Notes: a model not told the origin generated them from the letters alone. A stretch of 40,090 nucleotides of DNA from Psychrobacter sp. 4Dc (GCF_002836715.1 NZ_PJAT01000108.1:1-40090), one strand, 5' to 3'. Shown: positions 17,385 to 26,606, counted from the first letter of the stretch. A program made the numbers and translations.

Positions 17385-18234
17385 GTTGTTTCGCCGCTTC
17401 CCACAGTGCATCCATTTCTATTATATCGCTGTCTTCAATACGCTTGCCAGCGAGTTCTAGCTGCTCCTCAATATAACCAAAGCGAGATTTAAATTTGTGC
17501 ACGCAGGTTAAGGTAGCCGCTTCTGCATCCAAGTTTAATTTGCGTGCGACATTGACCAGTGCAAACATACAGTCGCCTAATTCTTTTTCGACCTCTCTGA
17601 TGTTAGCTTTGACCTCGATTGTAGACTTATCTGTTAGCTCATGCTTGAGCTCAGCAATCTCTTCGTCTAGCTTATCTACGGCACCTGCAATACCTTCCCA
17701 ATCAAAACCCAACTTTGACGCTTGCTTTTGTACATCCTGCGCCTGCATCAAAGCACTACCCGCTTTGACTTGATCTAAGCGACGCTTTGATTTACCACGT
17801 GCTTCGCGTGCCTGCTGCTCCTCAAGCTTGATTTCGTCCCAGCGTACTTTTACTGCTGCATCGTCTTTAAGCGTTTCGGATTCAAACACATGTGGATGAC
17901 GACGAACCAGCTTATCTTGCAAAGTGCTGATAACATCACTCATATCAAAGCGCCCTTGCTCCGCATACATCTGACAATGAAACACTACTTGCAGCAGCAC
18001 ATCGCCAAGCTCACCTTTGATGTCTTCATCATCTTCGCTTTGTACCGCTTCGCCTAGCTCGTAAGCCTCTTCAATGGCATACGGAATAAGGCTATGGTTG
18101 GTTTGCTTTTTGTCCCACGGACAATCTGTCCTTAGTCGTGCCATCAACGCTAACAAATCATCAAGCTGGCCAGTGGCTTCTGGTGTGCCTTGTACTGGTA
18201 CAGGCACGGTAACTTTATTGTCTGAAATACTCAT
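17368..18234 (-). CDS. mazG: Nucleoside triphosphate pyrophosphohydrolase MazG
   Basis: MazG hydrolyses NTPs and dNTPs to monophosphates and pyrophosphate, a house-cleaning and stress-linked activity. The 288-residue protein has the tandem MazG layout: a first domain with LMARLRTDCPWDKKQTNHSL, EEAYELGEAV and ELGDVLLQVVFHCQMYAE, then KVRWDEIKLEEQ, and a second domain with KLGFDWEGIAGAVDKLDEEI and KELGDCMFALVNVAR. The metal-binding ExxE/ExxD residues are visible in both halves. It is slightly longer than the 263-residue E. coli enzyme because of a polar N-terminus. It leads into the comEA-like gene by overlap and is divergent from algC. Confidence 0.95.
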   Translation of the reverse strand: MSISDNKVTVPVPVQGTPEATGQLDDLLALMARLRTDCPWDKKQTNHSLIPYAIEEAYELGEAVQSEDDEDIKGELGDVLLQVVFHCQMYAEQGRFDMSDVISTLQDKLVRRHPHVFESETLKDDAAVKVRWDEIKLEEQQAREARGKSKRRLDQVKAGSALMQAQDVQKQASKLGFDWEGIAGAVDKLDEEIAELKHELTDKSTIEVKANIREVEKELGDCMFALVNVARKLNLDAEAATLTCVHKFKSRFGYIEEQLELAGKRIEDSDIIEMDALWEAAKQHERSL

Positions 18235-18372
18235 AAGGGCGGCTCTTATCGTTTTATGTATTGTTTGCTGATTCGTCTAATAGTTAGTGTATCATTGAAC
18301 ACGGCTTGGCTTATAATTGTGCTACTAACCTCTTCATTTTACCACCGCTCATGCGCGAGGAATTTTATCATT

Positions 18373-19860
18373 ATGTCCACTTCTGCGACCACCAGCTATC
18401 AACCAACTGCGACATTCGACCCTATTACTATCAGCTCATTTAAAGCCTATGACATTCGGGGTGAGCTTGGGGTCAATCTCGATGAAGAGATTGCCTACCG
18501 TATCGGGCGCGCGTTTGCACAGATTTTATATCAACGTTATCAGGCAGCGGCTCAAACTCAAGCCGATGATATAGCAACTCTAAAACCTGCTATCGTTATC
18601 GGTAGTGATATTCGCCACTCTAGTGAGCAATTAAAACAAGCCGCTATCACTGGTATGATGGATGCTGGCGTTGATGTGATTGATTTGGGCATGAGTGGTA
18701 CCGAAGAAGTATATTTTGCCACCAGTCACTATCAGGCGTTAGGTGGTATCGAAGTGACTGCCAGTCATAACCCTATCAATTATAATGGCCTAAAACTGGT
18801 TAAAGAACATTCAAAACCAATCAGCGCTGATGATGGGTTGGCAGAGATTCAAGCACTGGCAGAATCTGGGCAGTTCACTACAGATAATCAATCAGGCAAA
18901 TTGCAGTTATTGACGGATAAAAGCGCGTACATCGATCATGTTATGACTTTTATTGATACTGATAAACTAAAACCACTCAAACTGGTCGTTAATTCAGGCA
19001 ATGGTAGTGCAGGTCCTGTGGTCGATTTATTAATTGATAAGTTAGCACAAGCAGAAGCACCGATTGAAGTGATTAAATTGCATCATACACCAGATGGTAG
19101 CTTCCCTAACGGCATCCCTAATCCAATGATTGAAGCCAATAGAGTGGCTACCCAGCAAGCCGTTTTGGAAAATAACGCGGATCTTGGCATTGCCTTTGAT
19201 GGTGACTTTGATCGCTGCTTCCTATTCGATGAACGTGGTGAATTTATCGATGGTAGCTATATCGTCGGTATGCTCGCTCAAGCTTTTTTAAACAAATACC
19301 CGAATGAATCAATCGTCTATGACCCACGAGTAATTTATAATACCGAAGCAGTGATAGAAGAACATAATGGTAGGGCTGTCATTAGTAAATCTGGACACTC
19401 ATTTATCAAGCAAGTCATGCGGGACTCAGGTGCTGTATATGGCGGTGAAATGTCTGCCCATCACTATTTCCGCGACTTCTTCTATTGCGATAGTGGCATG
19501 ATTCCATGGTTATTGACCATTGAGCTGTTGTCTAACACTGGTAAAACACTGTCTGAATTGGTCACAGGCTATATTGCTGCCTATCCTAGCTCAGGCGAGC
19601 TAAACTTTCGTCTCACAACCTATGACGCACCAACAATTATTAGCGCAATTGAAGATAAATTCAGCAACGAGCAACCAGTTAAATCGATACTCGATGGTTT
19701 AAGTCTGAATTTTGGCGAATGGCGCTTCAATCTGCGTGCATCGAATACCGAGCCGCTTATCAGATTGAATATCGAAAGTCGCGGTGATCAACCGTTACTG
19801 GCTGCTAAAACTCAAGAGATTCAGCAATGGTTAGCAACGCAAGATGCCGTACCAGCATAA
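18373..19860 (+). CDS. algC: Phosphomannomutase/phosphoglucomutase AlgC
   Basis: This alpha-D-phosphohexomutase interconverts the 1- and 6-phosphates of mannose and glucose and so feeds GDP-mannose and UDP-glucose synthesis. With the ATG at 18373 the protein has 495 residues. The phosphoserine loop TASHNP is at about 129-134 (Ser131), the metal loop DGDFDR at 276-281, the sugar loop GGEMSAHH further on, and the phosphate-binding RASNTEP near the C-terminus. The frame is open to an ATG at 18256, but those 39 residues look like non-coding spacer; GAGGA upstream of 18373 and the family start FKAYDIRG support the shorter form. It converges with the galU-pgi-ugd-like operon across a shared terminator. 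Confidence 0.93.
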   Translation: MSTSATTSYQPTATFDPITISSFKAYDIRGELGVNLDEEIAYRIGRAFAQILYQRYQAAAQTQADDIATLKPAIVIGSDIRHSSEQLKQAAITGMMDAGVDVIDLGMSGTEEVYFATSHYQALGGIEVTASHNPINYNGLKLVKEHSKPISADDGLAEIQALAESGQFTTDNQSGKLQLLTDKSAYIDHVMTFIDTDKLKPLKLVVNSGNGSAGPVVDLLIDKLAQAEAPIEVIKLHHTPDGSFPNGIPNPMIEANRVATQQAVLENNADLGIAFDGDFDRCFLFDERGEFIDGSYIVGMLAQAFLNKYPNESIVYDPRVIYNTEAVIEEHNGRAVISKSGHSFIKQVMRDSGAVYGGEMSAHHYFRDFFYCDSGMIPWLLTIELLSNTGKTLSELVTGYIAAYPSSGELNFRLTTYDAPTIISAIEDKFSNEQPVKSILDGLSLNFGEWRFNLRASNTEPLIRLNIESRGDQPLLAAKTQEIQQWLATQDAVPA

Positions 19861-19899
19861 AGTGATTGACCCAGTAGAAACAGTTCTGACTGTCAGTCG

Positions 19900-19936
19900 A
19901 AAAAGGCTCGCTAATGAGTATTCGCGAGCCTTTTTT
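19900..19936. terminator. Bidirectional terminator between algC and the ugd-like gene
   Basis: The stem GGCTCGC (19905-19911) pairs with GCGAGCC (19924-19930), with A-run before and T-run after, so it can end algC on the plus strand and the ugd-like gene on the minus strand. Confidence 0.88.
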
Positions 19937-19962
19937 CTATACACAGAAAACCTTAAACCAAA

Positions 19963-21348
19963 CTATTTAGTTCGACCAATACCCCTATAGTCACCTACTA
20001 AGCTATTAATTTGCGAGCGTGTCAGGGCATTTTGCGCATCAAATACGGGCATAGCTTGCTGATTGATTTTGCCAATATCTAGTTGATCTCGCGGTGACCA
20101 ACTAACAATAAAAATAGCATGGGTATCGCAAAGCTGTTGATAGGGACTAGTAATCAGCTCAAGTAATGGTTGTTGCTGATAAAACTCGGCAAGCTCGTGC
20201 TGTGCCTTGTCACTATAAACCAGTGTTCGAATATTATAAGACCACAGTAATGCTAACAACGGATGGATAGCTGAACCAGCGGTACGTCCTGAGCCTGACT
20301 TATAACTACCGCCCCAAATCATGACCGTTTTATTATCGATAAAGCCATCAAAATACTGCCAAAATTTACGGAATATCAGCTCTTTTTGATCTTCATTGAT
20401 ATGCATAATAGACTGTAATAGAGGCATATCCAAACTGTGTGTACGGCTTGATTGTTGCAATTTAGCCAGCTCGGTAGGCAAAGTATTACCACCGAATCCC
20501 CACCCTGCTTTTAAATAACTACTGCCTACCCGCTCATCCAATCCCATGATACGACTGACTTGACTGATATCGACATTTTGACTATCAGCCAAACGTGACA
20601 TCTCATTCATAAAGCTCACTCTAGTCGCTAGCATCGCCATGATACTACTGCGAGCAAACTCTATCGTTGCGATATCAGCATGATGAGTAGCGCGTGCGTG
20701 CTGCATCAAGGGCTTCAATACATTCAAGTGCTGGCTGCTACTTGCTGTCTTTTCACCCAGTAGCCATAACGAAGGATTCAACATTGAGCTATAAGCATCG
20801 CCGTCTTGTAAGAATACAAATGGCACATAATAGACCCAAGCACGCTGTAAACGCTGAGCCAATCCTGCTACATGGCCTAATTGCTCAATGCCGCTCATAA
20901 TCACAGGTAGCGCTTGCTGATGGCTTTGGTTAAAAGCGGTAATCCAACTGTCTTCTGTCCACGACGGCTTAATACTGTCTAAAAACAACCAATAAAGCAT
21001 TACCCTACTTTGAGCATCAGTTTCGTTATGACCAGCTACTTCATAACCTTTTATTAGCATATCGGCACTAGCTGGTAAGGCTTTACTAATAATGACCTGC
21101 TGCTGCTCATACATTTGCCATAGCGCTTGCAGATGATGCTCAAAACCATACTGTTGTATCTGCTGCGTCAGTAGCGTCTTGTCTGCGTAAAGATGCACAC
21201 ACTGACCAAGACTTGCCAGCACTACTGCGCTGGTAATTGCCTCTATGCTGTGACCAATAAGCACACAAACTGTGGAATCAGTTAATTGGTTTGGTTCAGA
21301 CTTATTATTGTATTTATTCATATGGCTACCATCTAAAGCCGTCTCCAT
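19963..21348 (-). CDS. Degenerate UDP-glucose/GDP-mannose dehydrogenase homologue, probably inactive
   Basis: The 461-residue protein has the general layout of UDP-glucose 6-dehydrogenase (Ugd): a Rossmann-like start, a middle helical block LATRVSFMNEMSRLAD with IMGLDERVG, a loop GWGFGGNTLPTE (282-293), and a C-terminal nucleotide-binding domain with VMIWGGSYKSGSGRT. Nearly every catalytic position is changed. The invariant Cys in GFGGSCFPKD is Thr289, the following Lys is Thr292, the upstream Lys of the AExxK motif is Arg233, and the conserved Asn is Met237. The N-terminal GxGxxG is replaced by GHSIEA. The reading frame is fully open, so it may be kept for another role. It lies 37 bases after pgi in the galU-pgi operon. 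GGAAAG before the ATG at 21348 supports that start. Confidence 0.75.
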   Translation of the reverse strand: METALDGSHMNKYNNKSEPNQLTDSTVCVLIGHSIEAITSAVVLASLGQCVHLYADKTLLTQQIQQYGFEHHLQALWQMYEQQQVIISKALPASADMLIKGYEVAGHNETDAQSRVMLYWLFLDSIKPSWTEDSWITAFNQSHQQALPVIMSGIEQLGHVAGLAQRLQRAWVYYVPFVFLQDGDAYSSMLNPSLWLLGEKTASSSQHLNVLKPLMQHARATHHADIATIEFARSSIMAMLATRVSFMNEMSRLADSQNVDISQVSRIMGLDERVGSSYLKAGWGFGGNTLPTELAKLQQSSRTHSLDMPLLQSIMHINEDQKELIFRKFWQYFDGFIDNKTVMIWGGSYKSGSGRTAGSAIHPLLALLWSYNIRTLVYSDKAQHELAEFYQQQPLLELITSPYQQLCDTHAIFIVSWSPRDQLDIGKINQQAMPVFDAQNALTRSQINSLVGDYRGIGRTK

Positions 21349-21385
21349 GAGCGTGCTTTCCTATATTATTGACGTATCAATACTA

Positions 21386-23065
21386 CTAAGACAGCTGCTT
21401 AATACGCTGTAGCAATTGGTCAGTAGATGTATCGAATAGACCTTGAGAGTCTTTCTGGATATGCTGCATAGCATGATGTACGGAGTCTGCCATTTGCTTG
21501 CCCATCTCGACACCCCATTGATCAAACGGATTGATATCCCAGATACTGGCCATGACATAGACCTTATGTTCGTAGAGCGCTATCAATGCGCCTAAACTAT
21601 GCGGCGTCAGCTCATCAATCAGTAATGTGGTTGACGGTTGATTCCCACGGTAGTACTTATATTTGTCTGCTTCGGAAACTGTCTGTGGATCCACCAGATC
21701 TGTCACAGCAGCATTACCAAATGCCAATACTCGACTTTGCGCCAAACAATTTGCTAAAGACAACTCGTGCTGTTGTTGCAATGATGAGTTTTGCTCCTCA
21801 TCACCGTAGCGTCGTACGCAAGCGATAAAGTCACAGGAGACTTGCTGCGTACCTTGGTGTAGCAGCTGATAGAATGCATGTTGTGCATTTGAGCCAATTT
21901 CACCCCATAGGATTGGGCAAGTATCATAGTCAATATGATCCCCATTCCGAGTAACAGACTTACCATTACTCTCCATCTCTAGCTGGGTAAGATAGCTAGG
22001 TAGATAGCCCAATCGGCCATCATAAGGCAATACAGTGTGCGCGTTTACTTGTAAAAAAGTACTGTTCCAAACAGCCAGTAAGCCTAGCAATACTGGTAAG
22101 TTATCAGCAAAATCAGCCTGTGCAAAATGCTCATCCATACTATGAGCACCGCTTAATAGCGCCTTAAAGCCATTCATACCGATACGAATAGCAATGGCAA
22201 GGCCAATTGCTGACCATAGAGAAAATCGACCGCCGACCCACTCCCAAAGCTGCAATTGATGCTCAGGATGAATTCCCCAAGCACTCATTTTTTCACTATT
22301 GGCTGAAATGCCGATAAAATGCCGACGCAATACACTATCTTCTGTACCTGCACGGAGTTTTGCCGTTGCAAGTAGCCAAGATAATGCTGTCCTGGCATTC
22401 GATAAAGTGTCAACCGTACCAAAGGATTTGGAAGAGATAATAAATAGCGTGGTCTCAGGATTTAAATGCTTGAGTAGATTATCAAGCTGCGTACCGTCCA
22501 TATTGGAGACAAAATGCACTTCAATACTGGTATCTGCCCATTCGTCGAGCGCTGTAGTTGCCATGAGTGGGCCAAGATCAGAACCGCCAACCCCAATATT
22601 GACAACATCTGTAATTGCCTTGCCAGAAAACCCGCGCCACGTGCCATTGCGCACGCGCTCTGAGAGGCGTGCTACTTGTGCCAAACTATGATGTACATCA
22701 GCGACGATATTTTGTCCATCGACTTGTAATGTCGCTGTCTCTGGCAATCGTAATGCTGTATGCAATGCAGCACGCTGCTCGCTGGTATTTACCATCGCCC
22801 CTTGTAATAACGAATCAATACGAGCATCCAGCTCACAACTATCGGCCAAACTCAGTAAGTTAGACAATACTGTCTGATCGATACGCTGCTTACTAAAATC
22901 CATATACAGCGTACCAGCCTGCACACTGAAATGCTTAGCGCGCTTATCATCTTGCGCAAATAACTGTGCAAGCGACCACGGATGCTTTGCAAGCGTTTGT
23001 AGTTGCTGCCAGTATTTAGAATGTCGAGCATTGCTATATGCCTTATCGCCCTTTATCTCATTCAT
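21386..23065 (-). CDS. pgi: Glucose-6-phosphate isomerase Pgi
   Basis: Pgi interconverts glucose-6-phosphate and fructose-6-phosphate. The 559-residue sequence shows VNIGVGGSDLGP at about 155-166, FVSNMDGTQL, the sugar-phosphate site ISSKSFGTVDT, the signature GRLGYLPSYLTQLEMESNGK, and GEIGSNAQHAFYQLLHQGT with the catalytic Glu and His. The ATG is only a few bases after the galU stop, so the two genes are translationally linked. Its place between galU and a ugd relative is that of capsule-associated sugar genes in Moraxellaceae, where it supplies hexose phosphates for nucleotide sugars. Confidence 0.96.
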   Translation of the reverse strand: MNEIKGDKAYSNARHSKYWQQLQTLAKHPWSLAQLFAQDDKRAKHFSVQAGTLYMDFSKQRIDQTVLSNLLSLADSCELDARIDSLLQGAMVNTSEQRAALHTALRLPETATLQVDGQNIVADVHHSLAQVARLSERVRNGTWRGFSGKAITDVVNIGVGGSDLGPLMATTALDEWADTSIEVHFVSNMDGTQLDNLLKHLNPETTLFIISSKSFGTVDTLSNARTALSWLLATAKLRAGTEDSVLRRHFIGISANSEKMSAWGIHPEHQLQLWEWVGGRFSLWSAIGLAIAIRIGMNGFKALLSGAHSMDEHFAQADFADNLPVLLGLLAVWNSTFLQVNAHTVLPYDGRLGYLPSYLTQLEMESNGKSVTRNGDHIDYDTCPILWGEIGSNAQHAFYQLLHQGTQQVSCDFIACVRRYGDEEQNSSLQQQHELSLANCLAQSRVLAFGNAAVTDLVDPQTVSEADKYKYYRGNQPSTTLLIDELTPHSLGALIALYEHKVYVMASIWDINPFDQWGVEMGKQMADSVHHAMQHIQKDSQGLFDTSTDQLLQRIKQLS

Positions 23066-23068
23066 CAG

Positions 23069-23953
23069 CTACTCATCATCTGCTAATTGCTGCTCGGCAA
23101 AGTAGATGAATGCCTGCATATACGAGCGCATATCGCCTGCATCGTAGCTATCACCACGCATGGTCGTGACATGGACACCGTATTCACTAATGAGCGCGTC
23201 AATCGCATCTGTCAGCTGAATCTCACCACCGAAAGATGCTTTAGTGTTTGCCAAGTAATCAAAGATATGGTTGCTGAATACATAGCGTCCTACCACAGCC
23301 AGATTTGAAGGAGCATCAACTAAATTAGGCTTTTCTACAAAACCAGCCACTTTAAAGCTAGCATTAATATTTACTTCTTCATCAATGTCATTAGTATCGC
23401 TGAGCTTTTCATCTAGTTGAGCAATACCGTATTTATGTACGTCTTCATCCGCTACTTGATCAACCAATATCTGTGAGTGACCATCTGTAGCAAACTGATC
23501 TAACATAAAAGCCAAATTGTCAGCTGACATATCAGTGGTAAATGGATCGAGTACGACATCAGGCAATAATACGGCAAAGTCATGCTCACCAATGATTGGA
23601 CGCGCTGCCAGTACCGCATGACCCAAACCTAACGCTTTACCTTGGCGTATCATCGATACTGTTACGTCTTCTGGCAACCAGTTTAAGCTATCAGCCAACT
23701 CATCTTTGCCTTTGTAACGTAATTGGTTGTCCAATTCCGCATTAATATCAAAGTAGTTTTCTATCGCGCTTTTTTGTGCATGACCGACTAAGACAATATG
23801 CTTAATACCCGCAGCGATGGCCTCTTCAACCACGTAATGGATCGCAGGGCGATTGCCAAGCGGCAACAACTCTTTTGGCACAGATTTTGACAATGGCAGC
23901 ATACGTGTCCCAAAGCCTGCAACAGGAATAACGGCGTGGGTGATTTTTTTCAT
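23069..23953 (-). CDS. galU: UTP-glucose-1-phosphate uridylyltransferase GalU
   Basis: GalU makes UDP-glucose from UTP and glucose-1-phosphate. The 294-residue protein has the nucleotidyltransferase loop PVAGFGTRMLPLSKSVPKEL (10-29), IHYVVEEAIAAGI, LGLGHAVLAARPIIG, the catalytic Asp in VLLPDVVLD, and VEKPN. It starts the galU-pgi-ugd-like operon. AlgC, encoded just beyond and convergent, would supply its substrate. No clear ribosome-binding site precedes the ATG. A galE-like start fragment lies about 170 bases upstream in the same orientation. Confidence 0.95.
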   Translation of the reverse strand: MKKITHAVIPVAGFGTRMLPLSKSVPKELLPLGNRPAIHYVVEEAIAAGIKHIVLVGHAQKSAIENYFDINAELDNQLRYKGKDELADSLNWLPEDVTVSMIRQGKALGLGHAVLAARPIIGEHDFAVLLPDVVLDPFTTDMSADNLAFMLDQFATDGHSQILVDQVADEDVHKYGIAQLDEKLSDTNDIDEEVNINASFKVAGFVEKPNLVDAPSNLAVVGRYVFSNHIFDYLANTKASFGGEIQLTDAIDALISEYGVHVTTMRGDSYDAGDMRSYMQAFIYFAEQQLADDE

Positions 23954-24124
23954 AGTTTTTTAGCTATCTTAAAAGATGGTAACTTAATAGTAAGGTTCAA
24001 TAAGTCTTAGATAGTTCATACTTTCTTAGATTCTACTCTATTCACATGATATCTTAGCAATTATAATCATTCTTAACGTCGAAAATGACAGGTTAAAACC
24101 ACGATATGAGTAATACAGTGGTAT

Positions 24125-24181
24125 ACAGGTGTGAGTGCCAATATAGCCTGCACCACCCGTGACTAATATTTGATTTTTCAT
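24125..24181 (-). pseudogene. galE: 5' remnant of a UDP-glucose 4-epimerase gene (galE)
   Basis: On the minus strand an ATG at 24181 opens MKNQILVTGGAGYIGTHTC, which matches the NAD-binding start of GalE exactly in pattern (VTGGAGYIGxHTC). After 19 codons the similarity stops abruptly; the frame runs on for 29 unrelated codons to a stop at 24035. A real GalE has about 340 residues. No further galE sequence was recognised in the other frames of the spacer. It is directly downstream of the sucD terminator and upstream of galU. Most likely it is the relic of a deleted gene. Confidence 0.75.
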
Positions 24182-24196
24182 AAGAGATTCAGATAT

Positions 24197-24226
24197 AAAA
24201 AAGACACCCCATTGTAGGGGTGTCTT
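24197..24226 (-). terminator. Terminator after sucD
   Basis: A perfect 10-bp stem AAGACACCCC/GGGGTGTCTT with a 6-base loop is followed on the minus strand by a run of T. It lies about 50 bases after the sucD stop and is a strong end signal for the suc genes. Confidence 0.92.
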
Positions 24227-24273
24227 CTTAATAATTCAATATAGTTTTAGTAGTTAGCAAACTAATGCCTATT

Positions 24274-25149
24274 CTACCAACCAGTAACTTCTTTTAGCTT
24301 ATCGCCAAGCTTAGATGGGTCACGCGTATATGCAATACCAGCATCTTCAAACGCTTTGAATTTCTCTTCAGCAGTACCTTGACCACCAGAGATGATAGCG
24401 CCAGCATGGCCCATACGCTTACCTTCTGGAGCAGTAACACCAGCGATATAGCCAACAACTGGCTTAGTTACATGGTCTTTGATATAAGCAGCCGCTTCTT
24501 CTTCAGCAGTACCACCGATCTCACCGATTAGGATAATAGCTTCAGTTTGTGGATCAGCTTCAAATAGCTTCAGTGCGTCAATCTGGTTCATACCAGGGAT
24601 AGGATCACCACCGATACCGATACACGTTGACTGACCAAAACCAAGCTTAGTAGTTTGAGCTACAGCTTCATAAGTCAATGTACCAGAGCGTGAAATGATA
24701 CCCACTTTACCTGGCTGATGGATATGGCCTGGCATGATGCCGATTTTGCACTGACCTGGAGTGATAACGCCTGGGCAGTTAGGACCAACCAAACGCACAT
24801 CGCCAGCTTCTTCAAGATAGCGTTTTGCTTTTAGCATATCGATAGTCGGTACGCCTTCAGTGATCACTACAATCAACTTGACGCCAGCATCAATTGCTTC
24901 AACGATAGAATCTAGTACAAATGGCGCTGGTACGTAGATAACAGAAGCGTCAGCTTGAGTCGCTTCCATGGCTTCCGCCATAGTGTTAAATACTGGTAGG
25001 CCTAGGTGCGTTTGACCACCTTTACCTGGAGTCACACCACCAACTACTTTTGTACCATATTCGATGGCTTGTTCAGAATGGAACGTACCATTTTTACCAG
25101 TAAAACCTTGTACCAATACTTTGGTATCTTTATCGATTAATACACTCAT
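24274..25149 (-). CDS. sucD: Succinyl-CoA synthetase alpha subunit SucD
   Basis: The alpha subunit binds CoA and carries the phospho-histidine in the conversion of succinyl-CoA to succinate. The 291-residue protein has the CoA-binding start [40 protein letters not shown], and the active-site segment [14 protein letters not shown] with His248. AAGGA precedes the ATG. Its partner sucC lies 290 bases upstream instead of the usual near-contact, because a mobile element sits between them. Confidence 0.97.
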   Translation of the reverse strand: MSVLIDKDTKVLVQGFTGKNGTFHSEQAIEYGTKVVGGVTPGKGGQTHLGLPVFNTMAEAMEATQADASVIYVPAPFVLDSIVEAIDAGVKLIVVITEGVPTIDMLKAKRYLEEAGDVRLVGPNCPGVITPGQCKIGIMPGHIHQPGKVGIISRSGTLTYEAVAQTTKLGFGQSTCIGIGGDPIPGMNQIDALKLFEADPQTEAIILIGEIGGTAEEEAAAYIKDHVTKPVVGYIAGVTAPEGKRMGHAGAIISGGQGTAEEKFKAFEDAGIAYTRDPSKLGDKLKEVTGW

Positions 25150-25206
25150 TATATTTTCCTTGTATTCGGTTGTCTTGTAACAGTGGTCTTTATAACTATT
25201 ATTATC

Positions 25207-25338
25207 GGTGGTGTTCTAAAAAGTATGCTGGCGATAAAAGTCAATAAGAAATCTAAGCTAAGTTCTCTGATTCTATAAAGCTTTCAAGGCTTCAAAAATT
25301 GTTCAAATTTTAATCAGCATACTTTTTGACACACCACC
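25207..25338. mobile_element. 132-bp MITE with 8-bp target duplication between sucC and sucD
   Basis: The ends are 24-bp inverted repeats that agree at 21 of 24 positions, each starting GGTGGTGT and containing AAAAAGTATGCTG. The 8 bases before the left end (25199-25206) and after the right end (25339-25346) are identical: TTATTATC. This is a clean target-site duplication. There is no transposase frame inside. An 8-bp duplication with GG-starting ends fits the IS1595 family, which is an inference from family knowledge. The insertion lies in the transcribed region between the two subunit genes. Confidence 0.92.
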
Positions 25339-25439
25339 TTATTATCAAATTTTGATAACCAACTTTTATTATAAAAACCACTATTACGATTTGACTACTA
25401 TGCTTAAGCGTTTATCTCTAAACACTTATGTGTAAAGAC

Positions 25440-26606
25440 TTACGCTTTAACAGCATCGACAATTTTTTGAGCCGCGTCAGATAAACCTTGAGCTGAAATC
25501 AATTTCAGACCAGATTCTTCTAGGATTTGTACGCCTAGCTCAGCGTTGTTACCTTCTAAACGAACAACAACTGGTACTTGTACGTCAACTTCTTTGATAG
25601 CAGCGATAATAGCTTCTGCAATCATGTCACAACGTACGATACCGCCGAAGATGTTGATTAGAACGCCTTCAACACTGCTGTCTTCTAGGATAATTTTGAA
25701 CGCTTCAACAACGCGATCTTTAGTTGCGCCGCCGCCAACGTCCAAGAAGTTAGCAGGCTTGCCGCCATACAACTTGATGATGTCCATGGTCGCCATTGCA
25801 AGACCAGCACCGTTAACCATACAACCGATGTTACCTTCTAGAGCCACATAGTTTAGATCAAACTCAGCTGCTTTAAGCTCACGCTCATTTTCTTGAGTCT
25901 TGTCTTGTAGCGCTGCGATTTTTGGTAGACGATATAGTGCGTTTGAGTCGATACCGATTTTGCCATCAACACAAACGATTTCGCCATTTTCACGAACAGC
26001 TAATGGGTTGATTTCCATTAGAGCAAAGTCGTTTTCAACAAATGCTTTATAAGCGCCAGTCATCAATTTAACGAACTGGTTGATTTGCTTGCCTTCTAGA
26101 CCAAGTTTGAACGCAACGTCGCGCGCTTGGAAAGGCATTAAACCAACTAAAGGATCAACATTTACTTTGAAGATTTTTTCTGGAGTGCTGTGTGCTACTT
26201 CTTCGATATCTACGCCACCTTCGGTAGATGCCATGAAAGTTACACGACGAGTTGCACGGTCAACGACTGCGCCAAGATATAGCTCAGTTTGTACTGGATA
26301 CATATCTTCTGCAACCAATACAAAGTTTACTGGCTGGCCATCAGCATCAGTCTGGAACGTTACTAAGTTAGTGCCGATCAGCTCTTCAGCAACTTGCTTA
26401 GCTTCTTCACGAGTTTTAACCAGCTTTACACCACCAGCTTTACCGCGACCACCAGCATGTACTTGCGCTTTAATTACCGCAATGTCAGTTGGAGTTTTAT
26501 CAAAAGCTGCAGCAGCTTCTTCGCCGTTATGAGCGATGATGCCTTCTTGAATTGGCAAACCGTAGCTTTTTAATAGCTCTTTTGCTTGATACTCATGTAA
26601 ATTCAT
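25440..26606 (-). CDS. sucC: Succinyl-CoA synthetase beta subunit SucC
   Basis: The beta subunit has an ATP-grasp fold and binds the nucleotide and succinate. The 388-residue length is the family norm. Visible are the start [35 protein letters not shown], the loop [26 protein letters not shown], the succinate loop [11 protein letters not shown], and [16 protein letters not shown] is placed correctly before the ATG. It follows lpdA by about 160 bases. Confidence 0.97.
   Translation of the reverse strand: MNLHEYQAKELLKSYGLPIQEGIIAHNGEEAAAAFDKTPTDIAVIKAQVHAGGRGKAGGVKLVKTREEAKQVAEELIGTNLVTFQTDADGQPVNFVLVAEDMYPVQTELYLGAVVDRATRRVTFMASTEGGVDIEEVAHSTPEKIFKVNVDPLVGLMPFQARDVAFKLGLEGKQINQFVKLMTGAYKAFVENDFALMEINPLAVRENGEIVCVDGKIGIDSNALYRLPKIAALQDKTQENERELKAAEFDLNYVALEGNIGCMVNGAGLAMATMDIIKLYGGKPANFLDVGGGATKDRVVEAFKIILEDSSVEGVLINIFGGIVRCDMIAEAIIAAIKEVDVQVPVVVRLEGNNAELGVQILEESGLKLISAQGLSDAAQKIVDAVKA

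Larger units (their letters stand above)
23954..24273. other. galU-sucD spacer
   Basis: Besides the galE relic and the sucD terminator, this 320-base stretch is AT-rich and shows no complete gene. The galU promoter is expected between about 23960 and 24120 but is not clearly visible. Confidence 0.5.

Noticed and set aside
18256..18372. N-terminal extension of algC from an upstream ATG, with a hydrophobic stretch like a signal peptide
   Set aside because: AlgC is cytoplasmic, the extension does not fit the family, and a start with GAGGA upstream exists at 18373.
26080..26532. 150-codon frame opposite sucC
   Set aside because: Shadow of the conserved sucC codons, with no independent motif or start signal.
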